This document shows, piece after piece, positions 60,019 through 64,000 of a stretch of 64,000 nt of DNA (the stretch's first letter is position 1; each line of letters opens with the position of its first letter). The notes under the pieces were generated by a model. It did no database searches. It was not told the origin of the DNA and saw only the letters and a program-made list of their open reading frames with translations. The position numbers and the translations under genes were made by a program. This stretch comes from Caldovatus sediminis (lineage in GTDB: Bacteria; Pseudomonadota; Alphaproteobacteria; Acetobacterales; Acetobacteraceae). The stretch is from positions 361,032 through 425,031 of the forward strand of contig NZ_BMKS01000004.1 of assembly GCF_014644455.1 (NCBI RefSeq). Reading direction: 5' to 3'.

Positions 60019-60623
60019 TGGCGGACCTCACCACCGACGGGCCGCTGCTGCGCGCGCAGCGGCAGATCCAGGCCCGCCTCAGGGCCTTCTTCCCGGAGGC
60101 GCAGTTCGCGCACGCCGTGGTGCCGGCCAACCTCTCGCCGCGCGGCTGGGACGCGCTGACCCGCCGCACGCCCTTCGTCGGCCTCGGCTGGCGCGGCCTC
60201 CGGCCGGATGCGCAGAACGGCCGGCTGCTCCGGGGCAGCGCGCAGTGGACCGTGTTCCTCATCGCGCGCAACCTCGGCGCGCCCGCGGCGCGGCTCGAGG
60301 GCGACCGCCTCGGTCCCGGCCTGCTCGGCATGGTCCAGGTCGCCGCGCTCGCCCTGCACGGCTTCACCATCCTCGGGCCCGAGCCGGCGCGCACCGCCGT
60401 CGGGACGGTCCTCGTCGAGGAGGTGGCCCATCTGCAGGCCGACCACTGGCAGGACGAGGCGGCGGCGGTCGCCGGCCTCAACCTCAGCCTCGGCTGCGCG
60501 CTCGCCGACCCGGCCGAGCTCGACGACTTCCTGCGCCTCGGCGCCGCCTGGCATTTCGACGGCGACGCCGCCGCGGCGCCGCCCCGCGCCGACGACAGCT
60601 ACGACATGAGGTCCAGCGCATGA
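60018..60623 (+). CDS. DUF1834/Mu gp37-like tail-terminus protein
   Basis: A 201-residue protein at the gp37 position. RQIQARLRAFFPEAQFAHAV near the start and the middle QWTVFLIARNLGAPAARLEG block fit the gp37 family, thought to cap or terminate the tail. It overlaps gp36 by one base and gp38 by four (ATGA). Confidence 0.72.
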   Translation: MADLTTDGPLLRAQRQIQARLRAFFPEAQFAHAVVPANLSPRGWDALTRRTPFVGLGWRGLRPDAQNGRLLRGSAQWTVFLIARNLGAPAARLEGDRLGPGLLGMVQVAALALHGFTILGPEPARTAVGTVLVEEVAHLQADHWQDEAAAVAGLNLSLGCALADPAELDDFLRLGAAWHFDGDAAAAPPRADDSYDMRSSA

Positions 60624-60898
60624 CGACCATCACGCCCGAACCGCGGGTGCGCGTCCGGCCCGCCGCGGGGCGCCGCGTGCGCAGCCCCCTGGACGGGCGG
60701 CCGATCCCCGCGGAGGGCGCCGAGCTGCCGGACGACGCCTTCGTGCGCCGGCTGCTGGCGGCAGGCGACCTCGAGATCGCGCCGCCGGCCGAGGCCGCGC
60801 GCGCGCCGGACGCGGCGGCCGCCACCGGCGAGGGGGAGCGCCCCGCGGCCGCCGCGTCCCCCATCGGCACGCCGCGCCGGCGCGCGGACCGCGACTAG
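60620..60898 (+). CDS. DUF2635 family protein (Mu gp38-like)
   Basis: A 92-residue protein. The first 55 residues match DUF2635: VRVRPAAGRRVRSPLDGRPI then PAEGAELPDDAFVRRLLAAG. The rest is an Ala/Pro-rich tail. It sits directly before the sheath gene as in Mu. Function unknown. Confidence 0.75.
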   Translation: MTTITPEPRVRVRPAAGRRVRSPLDGRPIPAEGAELPDDAFVRRLLAAGDLEIAPPAEAARAPDAAAATGEGERPAAAASPIGTPRRRADRD

Positions 60899-60916
60899 CG
60901 AGGGGCCAAGAGCCGC

Positions 60917-62398
60917 ATGTCCGAGACGATCGCCCTCTCCTTCGAGGAGATCCCCTACGACTGGCGCGTGCCCGGCACCTATGTCGAGGTGCGGCCGAGC
61001 TACACCAACCTCGGCGTGCTCGGCTTCCCGGCCCGCGCCCTGCTGATCGGCCAGCAGCTCGCCGCCGGCACCGCCACGCCGGCCACGCCCTACCGCATCA
61101 CCCGGCTCGACCAGGCGAAGCGGCTGTTCGGCGCGGGCTCGGTGGCGGCGGCCATGGCCGAGGCCTTCCTCGCCGCCAACACCACCTCCGACCTGACGAT
61201 GATCGGCCTCGCCGACCCGGGGGATGGCGTCGCCGCGAGCGGCAGCCTCACGCTGTCCGGCACGCCGGGCGCCAGCGGCGTGCTCGCGCTCTACATCGCC
61301 GGGCGGCGCGTGCCGGTGACCGTGGCCGCCGGCGCCGCGCTCAACGACATCGCCGCGGCGATCCGCGCGGCGATCGCCGCCGATCCCGACCTGCCGGTGA
61401 CCGCGAGCGGCACCCTCGCCACCGTCACGCTGACCGCGAAGCACGCCGGGGCGGTGGGGAACCAGATCGACGTGCGGCTCAACCGGCTGCCGGGCGAGGC
61501 GACGCCGCCCGGGCTCGCCGTCGCCATCACCCCGCTCTCGGGCGGCGCCGGGGCGCCGGACGTCGGCGCCGCGCTCGCCGCGATCGCCGCGGAGTGGTAC
61601 ACCGACATCGCCGTCGCCTGGACCGACAGCGCCAACCTCCTCGCGCTGACCAGCGAGCTCGCGGCCCGCTACGCCGCGATGGGCAGGCTCGACGCGCACG
61701 CCTATGCGGGCCTCGCCGGCAGCTTCGGGCAGCTCGCCGCCGCCGGCGCCGCCCTCAACAGCCCGCACCTGACGCTGATCGGCGCCAGGGCCTCGCCCAG
61801 CCCGCCCTGGGCCTGGGCGGCGGCGCTCTGCGGGGTGGCCACCTTCCACCTGGCCAACGACCCGGCGCGGCAGCTGCGCAGCCTGGCGCTGCCCGGCATC
61901 GCGGCGCCGGCGCAGGCCGACCGCTTCACCCCGACCGAGCAGGACCTGCTGCTGCGCGACGGGATCAGCACCTTCGACGTGGCGCGCGACGGCGCGGTGC
62001 GGCTGTCGCGCGTCATCACGACCTACCAGACCTCGCCGCTCGCGGTGGAGGACACCGCCTGGCTCGACGTGATGGTGCCGAAGACCCTCAGCCGCATCCG
62101 CTACGACTGGTCGGGCTACGTCTCGCTCACCTACGCGCGCCACAAGCTGGCCGACGACGGCAGCCCGGCGGCCGAGCACGCCGAGGCGGTGGTGACGCCG
62201 CGGCAGATGCACGGCGCCTGGGCGGCGCGCTGCAAGCTCTACGAGCGCCAGGGCTGGATCGAGGACGCGGAGCGCACCGTCGCCGAGAGCGTGTTCCAGC
62301 GCAGCGCCTCGGACCGCAACCGGCTCGAGGCGCGCCAGAAGGTGCGCGTGATCGGCAACCTGATGGTGCTCGCGGCGATGCTGCAGTTCGAGGCGTGA
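60917..62398 (+). CDS. Tail sheath protein (Mu gpL-like)
   Basis: A 493-residue contractile tail sheath. Mu L features are FEEIPYDWRVPGTYVEVRPS at the start, QLAAGTATPATPYRITRLDQ, RLFGAGSVAAAMAEAFLAAN and, near the end, LSRIRYDWSGYVSLTYARHK. The protein forms the outer contractile tube; the prophage is therefore a myovirus. GAGGGG lies upstream of the ATG. Confidence 0.9.
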   Translation: MSETIALSFEEIPYDWRVPGTYVEVRPSYTNLGVLGFPARALLIGQQLAAGTATPATPYRITRLDQAKRLFGAGSVAAAMAEAFLAANTTSDLTMIGLADPGDGVAASGSLTLSGTPGASGVLALYIAGRRVPVTVAAGAALNDIAAAIRAAIAADPDLPVTASGTLATVTLTAKHAGAVGNQIDVRLNRLPGEATPPGLAVAITPLSGGAGAPDVGAALAAIAAEWYTDIAVAWTDSANLLALTSELAARYAAMGRLDAHAYAGLAGSFGQLAAAGAALNSPHLTLIGARASPSPPWAWAAALCGVATFHLANDPARQLRSLALPGIAAPAQADRFTPTEQDLLLRDGISTFDVARDGAVRLSRVITTYQTSPLAVEDTAWLDVMVPKTLSRIRYDWSGYVSLTYARHKLADDGSPAAEHAEAVVTPRQMHGAWAARCKLYERQGWIEDAERTVAESVFQRSASDRNRLEARQKVRVIGNLMVLAAMLQFEA

Positions 62399-62423
62399 GC
62401 GCGACGGAGGAGGACCGGGGCCC

Positions 62424-62786
62424 ATGCAGCTCCTCGGCATCGTGGACATCGTCTGGCAGGGGCGGCGCATCCCCGTCGAGAAGGGGGCGAAGCTCAAGCT
62501 CGGCGGCCTCAAGAACAACGCCATCCCCTACGGCCGCCAGGTCGGGCGGGCGCAGGAGTTCGAGCCCTCGGAGATCACGGCCACGACGCATCTCCGGCGC
62601 GGCCAGCGCTTCAGCGACCTCTACGCGGTGGACGAGGGCGAGCTGCAGGTGATCTGCGACACCGGCCAGACCTACGTCTTCGCCGACGCCTTCCTCACCG
62701 ACCGTCCGGAGATGACCTCCGGCGAGGGCGGCAAGATCGAGCTGAAGTGGGCGGCCGGCGCGCCGGAGGAGCTGCTCAATGGCTGA
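62424..62786 (+). CDS. Tail tube protein (Mu gpM-like)
   Basis: A 120-residue tail tube protein with GIVDIVWQGRRIPVEKGAKL and RQVGRAQEFEPSEITATTHL, typical of gpM. It builds the inner tube inside the sheath. The gene overlaps the chaperone gene by 8 bases. Confidence 0.88.
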   Translation: MQLLGIVDIVWQGRRIPVEKGAKLKLGGLKNNAIPYGRQVGRAQEFEPSEITATTHLRRGQRFSDLYAVDEGELQVICDTGQTYVFADAFLTDRPEMTSGEGGKIELKWAAGAPEELLNG

Positions 62787-63252
62787 CATTCCGCCGGCCG
62801 CCGAGGCGGTGATCGAGCTCGGCGAGGACGGCCATCCGCTCGCCGCGCCGGCGGCGGAGACCGCGCCGGCGGCGGCGCCCGACGTGGTCGAGCTCGGCGA
62901 GGACGGAGAGGACGGCCAGGGCCTGCCGCGGCAGGCGGCGCGGCGCGCCGACGGCAGCATCGCCCTGGCCCTGCGCCATCCGGTGGTGCTGCGCTGGCGC
63001 ACGGCCGGCACCGAGGCGGTGCGCGAGGAGCGCATCGAGCGCCTGGTGCTGCACCGGCTCACCGGCGCCGATCTGCGCGCCGTGACGGCGGCCAGCGAGG
63101 CGAACCGGGCGGTGGTGGCGATCGCCCGCTCCGCCCGCATCCCGGAGGGCAAGTTCGGCGCCATCTTCGACCGCATGGACGCCGCCGACCTCGACGCCGC
63201 CGCGCGGGTGCTCGAGCATTTTTTCGGGCCTGGCCGGAAGACTGGCCGCTGA
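62779..63252 (+). CDS. Tail assembly chaperone, short form (Mu gp41-like)
   Basis: A 157-residue protein. An acidic, repetitive start (VIELGEDGH, VVELGEDGE) is followed by the phage tail assembly domain: IALALRHPVVLRWRTAG, IERLVLHRLTGADLRAVTAA and KFGAIFDRMDAADLDAAARV. The zero-frame protein ends ...LEHFFGPGRKTGR just after a T-run. It wraps the tape measure protein before tube growth. A -1 frameshift near its end gives a longer form. Confidence 0.83.
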   Translation: MADIPPAAEAVIELGEDGHPLAAPAAETAPAAAPDVVELGEDGEDGQGLPRQAARRADGSIALALRHPVVLRWRTAGTEAVREERIERLVLHRLTGADLRAVTAASEANRAVVAIARSARIPEGKFGAIFDRMDAADLDAAARVLEHFFGPGRKTGR

Positions 63253-63383
63253 TCCTCGCCGCCCTCGGCGCCTACTACGGCTGGTCGCGCGCCGAGCTGG
63301 AGGGGCTGACGGACGAGGACGCCAGGTTCTGGCACGCGGCCGCGGCGGAACTGGAGCGGCGGCGCCGGCAGCAGGAGGCATGA
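62779..63383 (+). CDS. Tail assembly chaperone, -1 frameshift product
   Basis: If ribosomes slip back one base at the TTTTTTC site (63219-63225), translation continues as RAWPEDWPLILAALGAYYGW and on to RRRRQQEA, stopping at 63381-63383. The product is 201 residues and shares its first 149 with the short form. The appended part (PLILAALGAYYGWSRAELEG) looks like the second half of tail chaperones in other long-tailed phages, such as lambda GT. The ratio of the two forms is set by the slip rate. Confidence 0.78.
63219..63225 (+). promoter_or_regulatory. Programmed -1 ribosomal frameshift site
   Basis: The heptamer T TTT TTC, read in the zero frame of the gp41-like gene, fits the X-XXY-YYZ slippery rule exactly. 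It lies 9 codons before the zero-frame stop, and the -1 frame stays open for 53 more codons with conserved-looking sequence. No strong downstream structure was modelled. Confidence 0.78.
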
Positions 63384-63387
63384 GGCC

Positions 63388-64000
63388 ATGGCGGCGGGAC
63401 GGGAACTGACCGCGCGCTTCACGCTGCGGCTGGTGGACGGCCTCTCGGCCGGCCTCTCGGCGATCCAGCGCCGCTTCGAGCGCCTCTCCGCGGTGGCGCG
63501 GCGCATCGGCGCGATCGGCGCGATCGTGGGCGGGCTCTCCTTCGCCGGGCCGGCGCAGGGCGCGGCAGCCCTGGACACCGCGCTGCGCGACGTCGCCAAC
63601 ACCGCCGCCCTGACCGGGGCCGCGGCGGAACAGGCGATCGGGCGCTGGCAGCGCCGCTTCGAGGACCTGGCGCAGACCTATGCCCTGCGCGCGCTCGACA
63701 TCGCCAACGCCGCCGGCATCCTGATCGCCAACGCGCTGCCCACCGAGCAGATCGAGCGCATCCTGCCCGCGCTGGCCGAGGTGGCGCAGGCGGAGCGGGT
63801 GTCGCTCGAGCACCTGGCCCGGCTCGGCGTCACCGCGCTGCAGACCTTCGAGATCGCCCCCGAGCGCATCCGGGAGGCGATGGCGATGATGATCCAGGCC
63901 GGCCGCGAGGGCTCCTTCGAGATGCGCGCGATGGCCGAGTACTTCCCGGTGCTCGGCGCCTCGGCGCGCAACCTCGGGCTGACCGGCGAGGCGGCGATCC
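63388..64000 (+). CDS. Tail tape measure protein (partial, 5' end)
   Basis: The first 204 residues of a tape measure protein, which sets tail length and exits with the DNA. The ATG at 63388 follows GGAGG and the chaperone stop by 4 bases. TARFTLRLVDGLSAGLSAIQ, a small Gly/Ala hydrophobic patch (RIGAIGAIVGGLSFAG) and ALDTALRDVANTAALTG with FEIAPERIREAMAMMIQAGR match the TP901-like tape measure group. The protein continues beyond the window. Confidence 0.85.
   Translation, partial: MAAGRELTARFTLRLVDGLSAGLSAIQRRFERLSAVARRIGAIGAIVGGLSFAGPAQGAAALDTALRDVANTAALTGAAAEQAIGRWQRRFEDLAQTYALRALDIANAAGILIANALPTEQIERILPALAEVAQAERVSLEHLARLGVTALQTFEIAPERIREAMAMMIQAGREGSFEMRAMAEYFPVLGASARNLGLTGEAAI

Larger units (their letters stand above)
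38950..64000 (+). mobile_element. Mu-like transposable prophage (left part; right end outside window)
   Basis: Gene order and families from 39417 onward match phage Mu: leftward repressor, ner, MuA, MuB, Gam, GemA, Mor, lysis genes, gp25-gp30 homologues, G, I/Z, T, gp35-gp38, sheath, tube, gp41 and tape measure. The left boundary is put at a TGTCGTCTGACA sequence starting at 38950 because base composition falls there from host-like GC-rich DNA and transposable phages begin with TG. The exact end and the 5-bp target duplication cannot be checked without the right end. Confidence 0.85.

Noticed and set aside
1..64000. tRNA or rRNA genes and CRISPR arrays
   Set aside because: No cloverleaf-like segment, rRNA block or regularly spaced direct repeats were noticed by eye; a tRNA scan would be needed to exclude a missed tRNA.

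Overview
This window is very GC-rich and tightly packed. It comes from a bacterial chromosome carrying a Mu-like (transposable) prophage. Five TctC/Bug periplasmic binding proteins, a histone H1-like lysine/alanine protein, a ugp-type ABC transporter and the GC-biased codon use suggest an alphaproteobacterium, most likely a Roseomonas- or Elioraea-like member of the Acetobacteraceae. That placement is an inference from gene content; no rRNA gene is present to confirm it.

Host part (1 to about 38,950). The left edge holds an N-carbamoyl-D-amino-acid hydrolase (cut by the window) and a hydantoinase/allantoinase-like amidohydrolase. Next are prpD and prpC of the 2-methylcitrate cycle, a histone-like protein with its own terminator, a gamma-glutamyltransferase, a polysaccharide deacetylase and a methyltransferase. 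A rightward operon (amidase, fumarylacetoacetase-family hydrolase, TctC, M20 peptidase) looks like a small catabolic unit. Two paralogous leftward TctC genes then flank a broken citrate-lyase-like gene. Further right are a thioesterase, a decayed DUF3185 gene, a DenD-like dehydrogenase, diaminopropionate ammonia-lyase, ugpB(broken)-ugpA-ugpE-ugpC, another TctC, an unusual arginase-family protein, a branched-chain-amino-acid-type binding protein, oxidoreductases, an EamA exporter, an alpha/beta hydrolase, a DNA glycosylase with a nonsense-interrupted TctC before it, a lactate-permease-like protein, a possible YopT-type cysteine protease and a second M20 peptidase. The theme is uptake and breakdown of organic acids, amides and amino-acid derivatives. 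Several genes are broken by a single stop or a frameshift.

Prophage part (about 38,950 to beyond 64,000). The order follows phage Mu. A leftward XRE repressor and rightward ner share a control region with three copies of a 10-bp operator. Then come small early genes, a stand-alone duplicate of the MuA N-terminal domain, MuA transposase, MuB ATPase, a stand-alone DnaA domain IV protein, Gam, GemA and the Mor activator. The lysis set is a lytic transglycosylase with nested Rz/Rz1. A TraR/DksA-like zinc finger, DUF2730 and gp26-like protein lead into DUF3486, terminase, portal, gp30 head protein with a C-terminal extension, gpG, a tandem-XRE insert, protease with nested scaffold, decoration protein, major head protein, gp35 to gp38 homologues, tail sheath, tail tube, gp41 chaperone with a -1 frameshift site, and the start of the tape measure protein. 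The right end of the prophage lies outside the window.

Most noteworthy are the T-TTT-TTC frameshift signal in the tail chaperone gene, the tandem duplication that created a free-standing MuA DNA-binding domain, the DnaA domain IV protein beside the transposition genes, the repressor/ner operators, and the orphan YopT-like protease.
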